The notes: generated from the letters alone by a model not told the origin. Shown: positions 9,159 to 18,533, numbered from the stretch's first letter. The stretch is 64,000 nucleotides of DNA from Pseudomonas sp. ACN8 (GCF_002303925.1 NZ_MRCS01000017.1:49264-113263); one strand, 5' to 3'. Numbers and translations: made by a program.

Positions 9159-9257
9159 GTAGGAGCGAGCTTGCTCGCGATGGACCTGAGAACACCGCGG
9201 GGTATCAGGTTTGCAGCGTCATCGTTAACGACCATCGCGAGCAGGCTCGCGCCTACA
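9159..9257. repeat. REPIN (inverted REP pair)
   Basis: Two imperfect palindromes of the Pseudomonas REP type, GTAGGAGCGAGCTTGCTCGCGA and its inverted mate, flank a spacer of about 50 nt ending GTTAACGACCATCG. Such pairs are mobilised by RAYT transposases encoded elsewhere. The surrounding 9017-9382 holds nothing else I can support. Confidence 0.9.
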
Positions 9258-9382
9258 GGGGACCACATTCGCTTAAGTGAACAGCAGAAATTCCCGCAGG
9301 AGTACATTCAGGCGCTGATGAGGCATGCAGACGAGAGGCCAGGTTGGCGTTTTGAGTGAGGACTTTGAAAATCTCAGCCAAC

Positions 9383-9412
9383 AAAAAAGGGCCCACCTTT
9401 CGGTGAGCCCTT
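9383..9412 (-). terminator. Intrinsic terminator of tRNA-Val
   Basis: Read leftward: GGGCTCACC, GAAA loop, GGTGGGCCC and a T6 run, 30 nt downstream of the tRNA-Val 3' end. Confidence 0.85.
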
Positions 9413-9441
9413 CCAGACCGCCCAGCAGAGCGGATTTTGTT

Positions 9442-9518
9442 TGGTAGGCGCGATTGGACTCGAACCAACGACCCCCACCATGTCAAGGTGGTGCTCTAAC
9501 CAACTGAGCTACGTGCCT
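9442..9518 (-). tRNA. tRNA-Val (anticodon GAC)
   Basis: 77 nt including an encoded CCA. Cloverleaf: D stem GCTC/GAGC, anticodon stem CCACC/GGTGG with loop TTGACAT (anticodon GAC, valine), T arm GTTGG-TTCGAGT-CCAAT. The acceptor stem AGGCACG/CGCGCCT has one A-C mismatch at position 5:68. It reads leftward and is followed by an intrinsic terminator. Confidence 0.93.
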
Positions 9519-9702
9519 GCTGTGAGGCGGCATTCTACGGAATTCCCGAGGGGTGTCAACACCTTTTTTCGAGCTAACCCTATGAATATGCAAAATATTT
9601 AATTTTGCCGGTTCAAAGAAGATTTTCCGGGTGGCTGGCGGGCGATTTTCAACTCGGGTAGGATCAATGCACTCGTAAAATATATTAAACAGAGGCTGCC
9701 GG

Positions 9703-10986
9703 ATGGCTAACACTCCCTACCCCGAGTCCTATTACGCCGCATCGGCCAATGCGGTTCCGCCGCGACCGGCGTTGCAGGATGACGTCGAGACCGATGTCTG
9801 TGTGATTGGCGCCGGTTATACGGGGCTGTCCTCTGCCCTGTTTCTGCTGGAGAACGGCTTCAAGGTCACGGTGCTCGAAGCCGCCAGGGTGGGTTTCGGG
9901 GCGTCCGGGCGTAATGGCGGCCAGATCGTTAACAGCTATAGCCGCGATATCGATGTCATCGAGCGCACGGTCGGTCCCAAGCAGGCTCAATTGCTGGGGC
10001 AGATGGCGTTCGAGGGTGGGCGAATCATTCGTGAGCGGGTCGCCAGGTACAACATTCAGTGCGACTTGAAGGACGGCGGTGTGTTCGCCGCGATGACCGC
10101 CAAGCAGATGGGTCATCTCGAATCCCAGAAGCGCCTGTGGGAGCGTTTCGGCCATACCCAACTTGAGTTGATGGATCAACGTCGCATCCGCGAAGTAGTG
10201 GCCTGCGATCAGTACGTCGGCGGGATGCTCGACATGAGTGGCGGCCACATCCATCCGCTTAACCTGGCGCTGGGTGAAGCGGCGGCGGTCGAGTCCCTGG
10301 GGGGGACGATTTATGAGCAGTCGCCGGCGATGCGCATTGTGCGTGGCGCGAATCCGGTGGTGCACACGCCGCAGGGTAAGGTCCGGGCCAAATTCATCAT
10401 CGTCGCCGGCAACGCTTATCTGGGCAACCTGGTGCCGGAACTGGCCGCCAAGTCGATGCCTTGCGGCACACAGGTAATTACCACCGAGCCATTGGGCGAA
10501 GAACTGGCCAAGACCCTGTTGCCTCAGGATTACTGTGTCGAAGACTGCAATTACTTGCTCGACTACTACCGCCTCAGCGGCGACAAGCGTCTGATTTTCG
10601 GCGGTGGCGTGGTGTATGGCGCGCGGGATCCGGCGAACATCGAAGCGATCATCCGGCCGAAGATGCTCAAGGCATTCCCGCAGCTCAAGGACGTGAAGAT
10701 CGACTACGCGTGGACAGGCAATTTCCTGCTGACCCTGTCGCGCCTGCCCCAGGTCGGACGGCTGGGCGACAACATCTACTATTCCCAGGGCTGCAGCGGC
10801 CATGGCGTGACTTACACACATCTGGCGGGCAAGGTGCTGGCCGAGGCATTACGCGGTCAGGCAGAGCGTTTTGATGCGTTTGCCGACCTGCCCCACTACC
10901 CGTTCCCCGGCGGGCAAATGCTGCGCACACCGTTTGCGGCATTGGGTGCGTGGTATTACGGATTGCGGGATAAGTTCGGGTACTAA
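9703..10986 (+). CDS. puuB: FAD-dependent amine oxidase, gamma-glutamylputrescine oxidase-like
   Basis: 427-residue member of the DAO/OrdL flavoprotein family. The Rossmann FAD motif is VCVIGAGYTGLSSA (about residues 32-45) followed by the VLEAARVGFGASGRNGG signature, where the Arg-Asn-Gly-Gly cradles flavin. The C-terminal YYSQGCSGHGVTYTHLAGK is the usual FAD-binding tail. The closest characterised relatives oxidise gamma-glutamylputrescine in polyamine degradation, but no other puu gene is adjacent, so the substrate is inferred. Single gene. Confidence 0.85.
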   Translation: MANTPYPESYYAASANAVPPRPALQDDVETDVCVIGAGYTGLSSALFLLENGFKVTVLEAARVGFGASGRNGGQIVNSYSRDIDVIERTVGPKQAQLLGQMAFEGGRIIRERVARYNIQCDLKDGGVFAAMTAKQMGHLESQKRLWERFGHTQLELMDQRRIREVVACDQYVGGMLDMSGGHIHPLNLALGEAAAVESLGGTIYEQSPAMRIVRGANPVVHTPQGKVRAKFIIVAGNAYLGNLVPELAAKSMPCGTQVITTEPLGEELAKTLLPQDYCVEDCNYLLDYYRLSGDKRLIFGGGVVYGARDPANIEAIIRPKMLKAFPQLKDVKIDYAWTGNFLLTLSRLPQVGRLGDNIYYSQGCSGHGVTYTHLAGKVLAEALRGQAERFDAFADLPHYPFPGGQMLRTPFAALGAWYYGLRDKFGY

Positions 10987-11002
10987 GCGGCACGCAATAC
11001 AT

Positions 11003-11094
11003 TGTAGGAGCGAGCCTGCTCGCGATATCGGTCTAGCAGCCAACGAATATGTTGGATGCTACGACCTCATCGCGAGCAGGCTCGCTCCCACAGG
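11003..11094. repeat. REPIN (inverted REP pair)
   Basis: TGTAGGAGCGAGCCTGCTCGCGAT and the inverted ATCGCGAGCAGGCTCGCTCC with a spacer of about 40 nt, filling the gap between the convergent puuB-like and xdhC genes. Confidence 0.9.
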
Positions 11095-11103
11095 GGTTTT
11101 GGG

Positions 11104-12075
11104 TTAGAGACGTTCCCGTGGGATACCGCTGCGAATCCGCAGGATGTCCGCCAACACCGCCAAGGCAATCTCTGCAGGCGTCTTGCTGCCCAGGTTCAAA
11201 CCGATCGGCGCATGAATCCGCCCCAACTCGACATCTCCCAGGCCACCAATGCGTCGCAAGCGCTCGAAGCGCTTTTGCGAAGTTTGCATGGAGCCCATCA
11301 CACCGATGTAGAACGCCTCGGTGCGAACAGCCTCCATCATCGCCAGGTCATCGATACGTGGATCGTGGGTCAACGCCACCACCGCCGTGTCGCTGTGGCA
11401 ACCGCCGTCGGCGATGAACACCGACGGCAGTTGGCGACGAATCTCCACATTTTCCAGCACGACGCCTTCCAGCACTTCGTCCCGCGGGTCACACAGAATC
11501 ACCTCGAACCCCAGGCCCACGGCAAACTCCGCACAGGCCTGGGCGACACTGGAATACCCCGCCAGCAGCAAGCGCTGGGCCGCGCCGACGCGCACGCGCA
11601 CCCGGTCGATTTCACGCTCGATACGCACACCCCGCTCACGATCATCGAACAGACTGCGCGCACCGCTGAGCAAATCAACCTCGCGGATCAACCGACGTCG
11701 GCCCAACAGCGCCGCCTCCAGTTCCCGCAGATGCGCCTGCACCTCGCAATCGGCCTCAAGCTTCTCGACCAGCACATCCAGCACCCCGCCACAGGGCAGG
11801 CTGACGCGTGAGCGGGGGTCGTCGCCTTCGCCGTAACGAACAACGCTGACCGGCTCCAGAAACGCGCCCTCGGCGACTCGCTCGAGAAAGTCTTCCTCGA
11901 CACAGCCACCGGACAGCGAGCCAATCCAGTGCCCCTGCGTGTTCACCGCCAACAGCGAACCCGGTGCCCGCGGTGCCGAGCCGTAAGTGGCCAGCACCGT
12001 ACACAGCCAGATGCGCTGTCCGGCCGCCGACCACTCCAGCGCCCGGCGTATCACTTGCAGATCCAGATGCTGCAT
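11104..12075 (-). CDS. xdhC: XdhC-family molybdenum-cofactor maturation protein
   Basis: Probable maturation factor that delivers sulfurated molybdenum cofactor to the hydroxylase encoded upstream in the same operon. 323 residues from MQHLDLQVIR. It has the XdhC_CoxI N-terminal domain (VLATYGSAPRAPGSLLAV, then GSLSGGCVEEDF with the conserved Cys) and a Rossmann C-terminal domain with VALTHDPRIDD and GVMGSMQTSQKR. Start 12075 lies 1 nt after the cytochrome gene stop, so translation is probably coupled. Confidence 0.9.
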   Translation of the reverse strand: MQHLDLQVIRRALEWSAAGQRIWLCTVLATYGSAPRAPGSLLAVNTQGHWIGSLSGGCVEEDFLERVAEGAFLEPVSVVRYGEGDDPRSRVSLPCGGVLDVLVEKLEADCEVQAHLRELEAALLGRRRLIREVDLLSGARSLFDDRERGVRIEREIDRVRVRVGAAQRLLLAGYSSVAQACAEFAVGLGFEVILCDPRDEVLEGVVLENVEIRRQLPSVFIADGGCHSDTAVVALTHDPRIDDLAMMEAVRTEAFYIGVMGSMQTSQKRFERLRRIGGLGDVELGRIHAPIGLNLGSKTPAEIALAVLADILRIRSGIPRERL

Positions 12076-12076
12076 G

Positions 12077-13315
12077 TCAGTGGGCCTTGTGCTCGAGCGG
12101 CGGCGCATCGGCACGCAACTTCTGCACGTCATTCACAGCCAGATCATTCGGCTGACCGCCCCAACCCTGACGCAGGTAGTTCAGTAGATCCGTGAGTTGC
12201 GCGTCGCTCAACTTGTCGACAAATCCCGGCATCGGTTGCATGTGTTCGAACCCGGAGAACTTCTGCTCACCGATACCGTCGTCGATCACCCGTACCAGGT
12301 TGCGCGGATCTTCCAGGCGCAGCGTGGTGTTGCCGCGCATGGCCACCGCGATGTGCGGCTTGCCCTCGCCGCCAGGTGCATGGCAACCGGCGCAGACATT
12401 CAAATATTCCTGACGGCCGCGCTGGGCACTTGGGCTCAGCTTGTCCAACGGCACTTCGGTGAGCACTTTCGCCGCAGGTGGCTGATCGCCGAGCAGGAAA
12501 GTCGCCATCGCCGCCAGGTCCGGATCACTCAGGCCCTGGGTGCTGTTGTGGAACACCGGGAACATCTCGTTGAACATCGTGCCCTGGGCGCTCATGCCGT
12601 GCTTGAGGAACGAGCTCAGGTCCTGATGATTCCAGCCACGGGCCGCCAGGTCAGTGGCCAGCAGGCTTGGCGCCAGATAACCATTGAGAATGCCGCCGGT
12701 CATGCGTTTGTCCTGCTGCATCGCGCCAGGCAAGCCGCGTGGGGTGTGGCACTCGCCACAGTGACCCAACACGTCGACCATGTACTGGCCGCGCTTCCAG
12801 GCTTCGCTTTTGCCTTCGGCAGGCTCCAGCTTCACATCCTTGCCGTACACCATGTTCCAGCCCATCAGGCCCAGGCGCACGTTGAACGGGAAGCTCAGGC
12901 TGGTAACCGGTGCTGCACGCTCGATCGGCTCGACGGTTTTCAGGTAGGCATGAATCGCGTCGGAATCTACACGCGGGATCAAGTGATACGAGGTGTAGGG
13001 CATTGCCGGATACAGGTTCGCGCCGTCGCGGCGCTTGCCTTCGGTCAGCGCGGCGAAGAACTCGTCATCGTTGTACTGGCCGATGCCGTGCTCTTTACTC
13101 GGGGTGATGTTGGTGCCGTAGATCGTGCCGAACGGCGACACGATCGGCAGGCCGCCCGCGTATGGGGCGCCACCCGGTGCGGTGTGGCACGCCATGCAGT
13201 CGGCGGCGCGGGCGAGGTACTCGCCTTGCTTGACCTGCGCATCATCCGCGTGAGCCGCCACCACAGGCGCAGCCAGACCAACCGCCAACGCCAGGCGGCT
13301 AAGTAGAAGTTTCAT
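12077..13315 (-). CDS. Triheme cytochrome c subunit of a periplasmic dehydrogenase
   Basis: Passes electrons from the partner hydroxylase toward the respiratory chain. 412 residues from MKLLLSRLAL with AAGGAGGG upstream: a signal peptide (about 22 residues, ending AAHA) and three c-heme sites, CMACH near the N-terminus, CGECH in the middle and CAGCH near the C-terminus, the layout of alcohol/aldehyde dehydrogenase cytochrome subunits. It starts 2 nt after the 2Fe-2S gene. A longer open frame upstream is a shadow of that gene. Confidence 0.92.
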   Translation of the reverse strand: MKLLLSRLALAVGLAAPVVAAHADDAQVKQGEYLARAADCMACHTAPGGAPYAGGLPIVSPFGTIYGTNITPSKEHGIGQYNDDEFFAALTEGKRRDGANLYPAMPYTSYHLIPRVDSDAIHAYLKTVEPIERAAPVTSLSFPFNVRLGLMGWNMVYGKDVKLEPAEGKSEAWKRGQYMVDVLGHCGECHTPRGLPGAMQQDKRMTGGILNGYLAPSLLATDLAARGWNHQDLSSFLKHGMSAQGTMFNEMFPVFHNSTQGLSDPDLAAMATFLLGDQPPAAKVLTEVPLDKLSPSAQRGRQEYLNVCAGCHAPGGEGKPHIAVAMRGNTTLRLEDPRNLVRVIDDGIGEQKFSGFEHMQPMPGFVDKLSDAQLTDLLNYLRQGWGGQPNDLAVNDVQKLRADAPPLEHKAH

Positions 13316-13317
13316 GC

Positions 13318-13857
13318 TTAACCCTCCTTGACCAGGCCGAGATCGGTCAGCACGTTGCGGGTGGCGCTGTAGTAGCGCACGTACCCGGTGCAACGGCAGA
13401 TGTGATGACCGAGGCTGTCCTCGATGACTTTTTCCAGCTGGCTTTTGACGATCGGCTGACGCTGCAGCTTTTCCACCAGCACGGTCGCGGCATTGACGAA
13501 GCCTGGCGCGCAATAGCTGCACTGGAAGGCGAACTCGTCGACGAAGCGCTGCTGGATCGGGTTCAGTTCGGTGACCTTGCCCTGCTCGTCGCGGGTCGCA
13601 TGGCCTTCGATGGTCCGAACCTTCTTGCCTTCGAAATAGTGTGCGCCGGTGATGCAGGTGCGCACTTCTTCGCTGGTGCCGTCCGGGTTGTCGACGATCA
13701 CCACGCAAGCGTGGCAGATACCCTGGCCGCAACCCAGGCGCGAACCGGTGAGGTTCTTGTACTCGTGCAGGTAGTCGATCATCGGCAGGTCATCAGGGAT
13801 GTCCACCGGGCCGACGGATTGACCGTTGAGGGTCAGTTGAAGCGGACGGTTAGCCAT
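13318..13857 (-). CDS. 2Fe-2S subunit of molybdenum hydroxylase
   Basis: Small electron-transfer subunit of the xanthine-oxidase family, 179 residues from MANRPLQLTL. Plant-type cluster: CGQGICHAC with a later C at TCITG. The second, all-helical cluster domain: CSYCAPGF and ICRCTGY. It matches IorA/YagT-like subunits. It overlaps the end of the molybdenum subunit by 8 nt, so the two are translationally coupled and made together. Confidence 0.93.
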   Translation of the reverse strand: MANRPLQLTLNGQSVGPVDIPDDLPMIDYLHEYKNLTGSRLGCGQGICHACVVIVDNPDGTSEEVRTCITGAHYFEGKKVRTIEGHATRDEQGKVTELNPIQQRFVDEFAFQCSYCAPGFVNAATVLVEKLQRQPIVKSQLEKVIEDSLGHHICRCTGYVRYYSATRNVLTDLGLVKEG

Positions 13858-16681
13858 TGAGGGCCTCCTTGATGCGTGCAGAAGTGATAGGCAGGTCGCG
13901 GACACGTTTACCGATGGCATGAGCCACGGCGTTGCCGATGGCACCGACGACCGGGATCATCACCACCTCGGCGATGCCCTTGGACGGGTCGCTCGGCGAC
14001 AATGGCGGCAGGATGTCCGCCGTCTGTTTCCACACCGCGACGTGACGCGCCATCGGCAAACGGTAACGGTTGAAGTTCCAGTCACCCTCCCCCGGCCCGC
14101 CTTCGTACAGCGGCATCTCTTCCATCAGCGCGTGGCCGATGCCCATGGCGATACCGCCTTCGAGCTGGCCCCTGACCAGTTCTTCCACCAGCACCCGACC
14201 GCACTCGACCCACGAGTGATGGTTGAGTACCGACACTTCGTTCGAACCCTTGTTGACCTTCACTTCCACCAGCGTCGCAACCGGGCTGTAATAAGTCACC
14301 GCCGCGTTGTTCAACTGGGTCGCCGGGTAGGCGATGCCCTGCCGATCCAGCAGATGGAAACCGGCGCTGTTCATCTGCGCCTTCTTCGCCTTCGGTGCGC
14401 CGTCGCCGTACTTCACGGCCAGGCCGTCGAGCGGCAAGCGCTCACGCACGCCGTCGATGCTGAACTCGGCCTCGGCCCAGCTCCAGCGGTTGAAACCGTG
14501 CACGGTGGCACCGCTCACCAGGCCGCGCTCGTGAACGCGCTTGGCCAGCATGGCGAATGGCAGTGGCTCCATGCCGTTGGCCGTGAGTTTGCCGTCGACC
14601 CAGTGGGCGTCTTCGCGGCGCACCACGTAAGGGTTGGCCTGGCCGCCGTAAGGGCCCTGGCGCCAGATCTCCAGCGCCGCCGGCCACAGGCCGTGGTTGA
14701 ACAACACGCGCGCCGCTTCACGGGTGGCGTGGCTGAAGTAGTACGCCGAGTTGGTGGCCGACGAAGCCGAAGCCACCTTGCCGACCCAGCGTGGATTGCG
14801 CAGGAAATTGTCCTGCTCCGCCTGGCTCATGATGTACGGGTTGCCGCCACTGATCAGCTGCAACTCTTTCCATTCGGTTTCGCCGGTCTTCACTTCGTGC
14901 GCCGGGATACCGAGGAAATCGGCCACGACCATGGCCTGGGAGGTGGACATGCCGGTGCCGATTTCGATACCGATGTGGCGCAGGCTGATGCGACCTTCGG
15001 CAGTGAATTCAATGCTGGCCATCGGCGCTTCGGAACCGGTGCCGAAGTCTTTCTGGCAGATGGCGAAACCCACCCCGTACCAGTTGTCCGGATCGGCTGC
15101 TTCGCGTTGTTTCTTGATCGCGTCGCGGTTTTTCCAGGTGTCGTGGGCCGCCGCCTTGTCGAGAATCTCGTGCAGACGCAAGGCACCGGCCGGGATCGCG
15201 CCCTGGGTGTTTTTCATGCCCGAGCGCAGTGCGTTCTTGCGGCGCAGTTCGATGGCATCGACACCGAGGCGACCGGCGATTTCGTCAACCATCATCTCGG
15301 TCGCCGCCATGCTCTGCAGGGTGCCGTAGCCACGCATCGACCCGGCTTCAACGGCGCGGGAGTGATAGGCCGTGACCTGCAGATCGTTCTGCGGCATGTA
15401 GTAGATCGACTGTGCCGCCGTGGCGCCCACCGCCGCCACCGAAGGGCTGTAGTTGATTCGCCCGCCACCGTCGACGCTCATCTCGCAGCGGAAAATCTTG
15501 AAGCTGTGGTCGGTCTTGTCCACCGCCAATTGGTAGCGGATGTCGAACGGGTGACGCTTGATCCCGCTCTGGAACTGCTCGTAACGGTCGTTGGCCAGGC
15601 GAACCGGCACACCGGCGCCGTACAACGCCGCCAGCGCTGCGTAGTAGACGAAAATGTTGTGGTCTTTCGAGCCATAACCGACGGTGTAACCCGGGTGCAT
15701 GTTCAGGTTGGCCAGGCCGAAACGCGACGGCGCGATCATCTTCGCGGTTTCGGTCGCCGCTTCCAGCGGACACTGGGTGGCGACGACGAAATGCAGGGTC
15801 TTGGTCGCCGGGTCATACCAGCCGTTGCCGTTGTCCGGCTCCAGGGCAGCCGGTTCGATCGACGGGGTCTTGTAGCGCTCGTCGAAAACCAGCCAGTTGT
15901 CCGGTGGCGTATCGATCTGCTGCTTCATGCGCTCGGCGTAGAATAACCCGCGCTCGGTCAGGTTGCCGTGCAGGTTCGGCTGGGCGTTCCACACCGGACG
16001 ACGGTTTTTCAGCATCGGGAACAGGATCGAATCCTTGAGGCTGGCGAACTCGTCTTCGTCGGCCGAGGTCGCACCGCCGACGCGCACGTAGCGGAAGCTG
16101 CCGTAGGGATCGCCTTCGTAGAACGGCGCTTTCTCGCCGTAGCGGATTGCCTTGTCATTGAACTTGAGTTGGTTCTTGGCCTGACGGAAGCGCTCGAAAT
16201 CGTTCCAGATCAGGATCGCCACCGGGTGCCCGATGAACATCGGCACCTTGCCGGCCGGCAGCAACGGATCCGGGGCGTGCTCCTCAGGGAACACGATGCC
16301 GTCCTTGACCAGGTCTTCGGCAGTAACGATGCGGTCCGGCTGCAACCCGGCATCGAGCCACGACAGGTCGATGCCTGCAAAGATGTGGTCGGCCTTGATG
16401 GTTTTGAGCAGCATGGCGTGGCCTTGCTGCTGCGGCCAGCCCGGCATGTCCTTGGCGCGGATGTCGCGGGCAAAGACCTTGCTGCCGCAGACCTTGGACA
16501 AGGCATCGTTACGGGCCCGCGCCTTGCCATTGTTGCCGAGCCACTGCTCGGACGGCACGGTCACGCTGTTTTCCATCAAGGCGGCCAGCGCCTGGCTGCT
16601 CAACGGCGTGAGCGTCACGCTCACGCCCGCTACCAGCCCGCCCTGAAGGAACGAGCGCCGGGATATATCACGGTTGGACAT
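13850..16681 (-). CDS. Molybdopterin-binding subunit, Tat-exported xanthine-oxidase family hydroxylase
   Basis: Catalytic subunit, 943 residues, related to isoquinoline 1-oxidoreductase beta and periplasmic aldehyde oxidases. A twin-arginine signal (SRRSFLQGG, then a hydrophobic segment to SQALA) indicates folded export with cofactor. Typical segments follow: GKARARNDALSKVCGSKVFARDI region at the domain start, SMRGYG in the middle and the C-terminal ECGRVLVEELVRGQLEGGIAMG region, whose Glu/Gly residues line the cofactor. First gene of a four-gene operon with 2Fe-2S, cytochrome and XdhC. The substrate cannot be read from sequence; an aldehyde or N-heterocycle is likely. Confidence 0.9.
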   Translation of the reverse strand: MSNRDISRRSFLQGGLVAGVSVTLTPLSSQALAALMENSVTVPSEQWLGNNGKARARNDALSKVCGSKVFARDIRAKDMPGWPQQQGHAMLLKTIKADHIFAGIDLSWLDAGLQPDRIVTAEDLVKDGIVFPEEHAPDPLLPAGKVPMFIGHPVAILIWNDFERFRQAKNQLKFNDKAIRYGEKAPFYEGDPYGSFRYVRVGGATSADEDEFASLKDSILFPMLKNRRPVWNAQPNLHGNLTERGLFYAERMKQQIDTPPDNWLVFDERYKTPSIEPAALEPDNGNGWYDPATKTLHFVVATQCPLEAATETAKMIAPSRFGLANLNMHPGYTVGYGSKDHNIFVYYAALAALYGAGVPVRLANDRYEQFQSGIKRHPFDIRYQLAVDKTDHSFKIFRCEMSVDGGGRINYSPSVAAVGATAAQSIYYMPQNDLQVTAYHSRAVEAGSMRGYGTLQSMAATEMMVDEIAGRLGVDAIELRRKNALRSGMKNTQGAIPAGALRLHEILDKAAAHDTWKNRDAIKKQREAADPDNWYGVGFAICQKDFGTGSEAPMASIEFTAEGRISLRHIGIEIGTGMSTSQAMVVADFLGIPAHEVKTGETEWKELQLISGGNPYIMSQAEQDNFLRNPRWVGKVASASSATNSAYYFSHATREAARVLFNHGLWPAALEIWRQGPYGGQANPYVVRREDAHWVDGKLTANGMEPLPFAMLAKRVHERGLVSGATVHGFNRWSWAEAEFSIDGVRERLPLDGLAVKYGDGAPKAKKAQMNSAGFHLLDRQGIAYPATQLNNAAVTYYSPVATLVEVKVNKGSNEVSVLNHHSWVECGRVLVEELVRGQLEGGIAMGIGHALMEEMPLYEGGPGEGDWNFNRYRLPMARHVAVWKQTADILPPLSPSDPSKGIAEVVMIPVVGAIGNAVAHAIGKRVRDLPITSARIKEALNG

Positions 16682-17039
16682 GGATCATCCTCTGGGCGGT
16701 TATGGGGTCCGCCCTTCTGGTTATGTTCTGGAAAATCTCGAGTCTTGCAGAAGCCCTTTTCGACGATGCAAAGGGCTGTTGTTGACAGTGCAAAGCTGAC
16801 CGAAAGGTTAAGTTTATAGGCTTATGGCCTTACGGAAAACCAAAAACTGACCAGAAAATCAAAAAAACGCGACTATTCGACGCAGCACAGTAATAGTAGA
16901 CGTGAATCTCGGTAGCGCGAGGTCAGGGGGGGCGCTGAACGACGGCGTCGTCAGCTCCAATCGGCCATTCATGCAAAGGGGCATGCAGAAAGGTCCGCCT
17001 GGAAAAAGGCGAGAGGAGAAAAACCTGAATTTCAGACAC
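16682..17039. other. Intergenic region upstream of the molybdenum hydroxylase operon
   Basis: Holds the promoter of the leftward hydroxylase operon. The segment 16800-16880 is A+T-rich, consistent with a promoter. Short frames here look random. I see no palindrome strong enough to call an operator. Confidence 0.4.
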
Positions 17040-17066
17040 AAAAAACCCCGGCCTTTCGACCAGGGT
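17040..17066 (-). terminator. Intrinsic terminator of the tRNA-Val/Asp/Asp cluster
   Basis: Read leftward: ACCCTGGTC, GAAA loop, GGCCGGGGT (9 pairs, including one or two G-T) and a T6 run, about 75 nt downstream of the last tRNA-Asp. Confidence 0.8.
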
Positions 17067-17141
17067 CTTTGCTATCGACTCGAAGTAAACCTGCGGTTTT
17101 CTTCGTAGCTCCAAGGCGTTCAGTGGGCCTCGGGGCAGATA

Positions 17142-17218
17142 TGGCGCAGCGGACGGGACTCGAACCCGCGACCCCCGGCGTGACAGGCCGGTATTCTAAC
17201 CGACTGAACTACCGCTGC
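17142..17218 (-). tRNA. tRNA-Asp (anticodon GTC), copy 2
   Basis: 77 nt with encoded CCA. Acceptor GCAGCGG/CCGCTGC, anticodon loop CTGTCAC. Identical to the neighbouring copy and last gene of a leftward Val-Asp-Asp cluster. Confidence 0.97.
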
Positions 17219-17310
17219 GTATCGCTTTGGACTTTCGTCCAAGTAACTCGTCTGATTGAAAACTCAGTAGCTTTTCAATCTCGAGCCAGGCATGCCTAAC
17301 TCGGAAAATA

Positions 17311-17387
17311 TGGCGCAGCGGACGGGACTCGAACCCGCGACCCCCGGCGTGACAGGCCGGTATTCTAACCGACTGAACTACCGCTGC
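17311..17387 (-). tRNA. tRNA-Asp (anticodon GTC), copy 1
   Basis: 77 nt with encoded CCA, identical in sequence to the copy 92 nt downstream. Middle gene of the cluster. Confidence 0.97.
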
Positions 17388-17440
17388 GCGTCGGTGGAGG
17401 CATTTCAGCCTACCTCTTGCTTTCGCAAGTATCTCGGAAG

Positions 17441-17516
17441 TGGTGGGTGATGACGGGATCGAACCGCCGACATTCTGCTTGTAAGGCAGACGCTCTCCCA
17501 GCTGAGCTAATCACCC
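17441..17516 (-). tRNA. tRNA-Val (anticodon TAC)
   Basis: 76 nt with encoded CCA. Acceptor GGGTGAT/ATCACCC, anticodon stem CTGCC/GGCAG with loop TTACAA-type (anticodon TAC). First gene of the leftward cluster. Confidence 0.97.
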
Positions 17517-17640
17517 GTTTGCATCTCCGAGGCCGCGAAATTTACGCAGGTAGCGAACCTAAGTCAATAGCAGGATTGAAGTTTTTCTGAAAAAGACAAA
17601 ATCATTTCATTCCGGCCAGTGTCGGCAACCATCAGTCCGC

Positions 17641-17712
17641 CTTCGCGGGCAAGCTCGCTCCCACAGTTAAAAGCATGCTCTCTCCCTCTGTGGAGCTTGC
17701 TCGCGATGAGGG
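17641..17712. repeat. Degenerate REP pair
   Basis: An inverted pair of REP-like palindromes. The first half reads TTCGCGGGCAAGCTCGCTCC; the second, TGTGGAGCTTGCTCGCGAT, has lost a few bases of its 5' part. It lies between the tRNA cluster and the SDR gene stop. Confidence 0.7.
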
Positions 17713-17756
17713 CAGCACATTCAACATCAAATGCTGAAGACCGCACCCTGCCCCCA

Positions 17757-18533
17757 TCACTCGCTGTAAATCATCTTTTTGGTCATGCCGCCATCGACCA
17801 CGAATTCCTGGCCGGTGACAAACCCGGCATTCCTCGACAGCAGCCAGGCTACCATCGCCGCTACGTCCTCGACCGTCCCTACCCTGCCCGCCGGATGCTG
17901 GGCATGATCGGCTTCGGTCAAGGGCTCGGCACGCCGCACCGAGGGGTCGCGTGCATCGATCCAGCCCGGGCTGACGGCATTGACCCGGATCTCCGGACCC
18001 AGGCTGATGGCCAACGCATGGGTCAGGGCCAACAAACCGCCCTTGCTCGCCGCATAGGCCTCCGTGTCGGGTTCCGACTGCCCGGCGCGGGTCGAGGCCA
18101 AATTGACGATGGCACCGCTGTGAGCGCGCAGGTACGGCGCACAGTGTTTGGCCAGCAACATCGGCCCGCTGAGGTTCACCGCCAACACCCGATTCCAGTG
18201 GGCCAGATCAAGGCTTTCCAGGGTGATATTGTGCGGATCGGCAACCGCTGCGTTGCATACCAGCGCATCCAGTCGCCCGAACTGGCCGAGCACCTCGGCC
18301 ACGCCAAGTGCGACTTGCCCTTCATTCGAGACATCCATGGCGATGAACCAGGCGTTGTCGCCCAGCACTTTCGCCACCTTCGAACCGCGCTCCCGGTCCA
18401 GGTCCGTCAGCACGACTTGCCAGCCTTCGCTGATCAGCCAGGCCGAGATCCCCAGGCCAATGCCCCGCGCAGCACCGGTCACCAGCGCTACGCGACCATT
18501 CGAGCCGGTGGTCGGCGCAGACAACTCGATCAC
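17757..18533 (-). CDS. Short-chain dehydrogenase/reductase
   Basis: 258-residue classical SDR using NAD(P)H. Cofactor motif [10 protein letters not shown] (about residues 19-28), an Asp in [10 protein letters not shown] that suggests NAD preference, NAAVAD, the catalytic Ser in [13 protein letters not shown] with the catalytic Tyr and Lys, and a substrate loop after SPGWID. It starts with GTG overlapping the metZ stop by 4 nt, so it is co-translated with metZ. The substrate is unknown. Confidence 0.88.
   Translation of the reverse strand: MIELSAPTTGSNGRVALVTGAARGIGLGISAWLISEGWQVVLTDLDRERGSKVAKVLGDNAWFIAMDVSNEGQVALGVAEVLGQFGRLDALVCNAAVADPHNITLESLDLAHWNRVLAVNLSGPMLLAKHCAPYLRAHSGAIVNLASTRAGQSEPDTEAYAASKGGLLALTHALAISLGPEIRVNAVSPGWIDARDPSVRRAEPLTEADHAQHPAGRVGTVEDVAAMVAWLLSRNAGFVTGQEFVVDGGMTKKMIYSE

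Noticed and set aside
13919..15946. 675-residue rightward frame
   Set aside because: Shadow of the molybdenum subunit gene. The His/Arg/Gly-rich composition and absence of motifs argue against coding.
17069..17299. Frame with AQRTGLEPATPGVTGRYSNRLNYRC
   Set aside because: A translation artefact of the tRNA-Asp gene, seen in many genomes.
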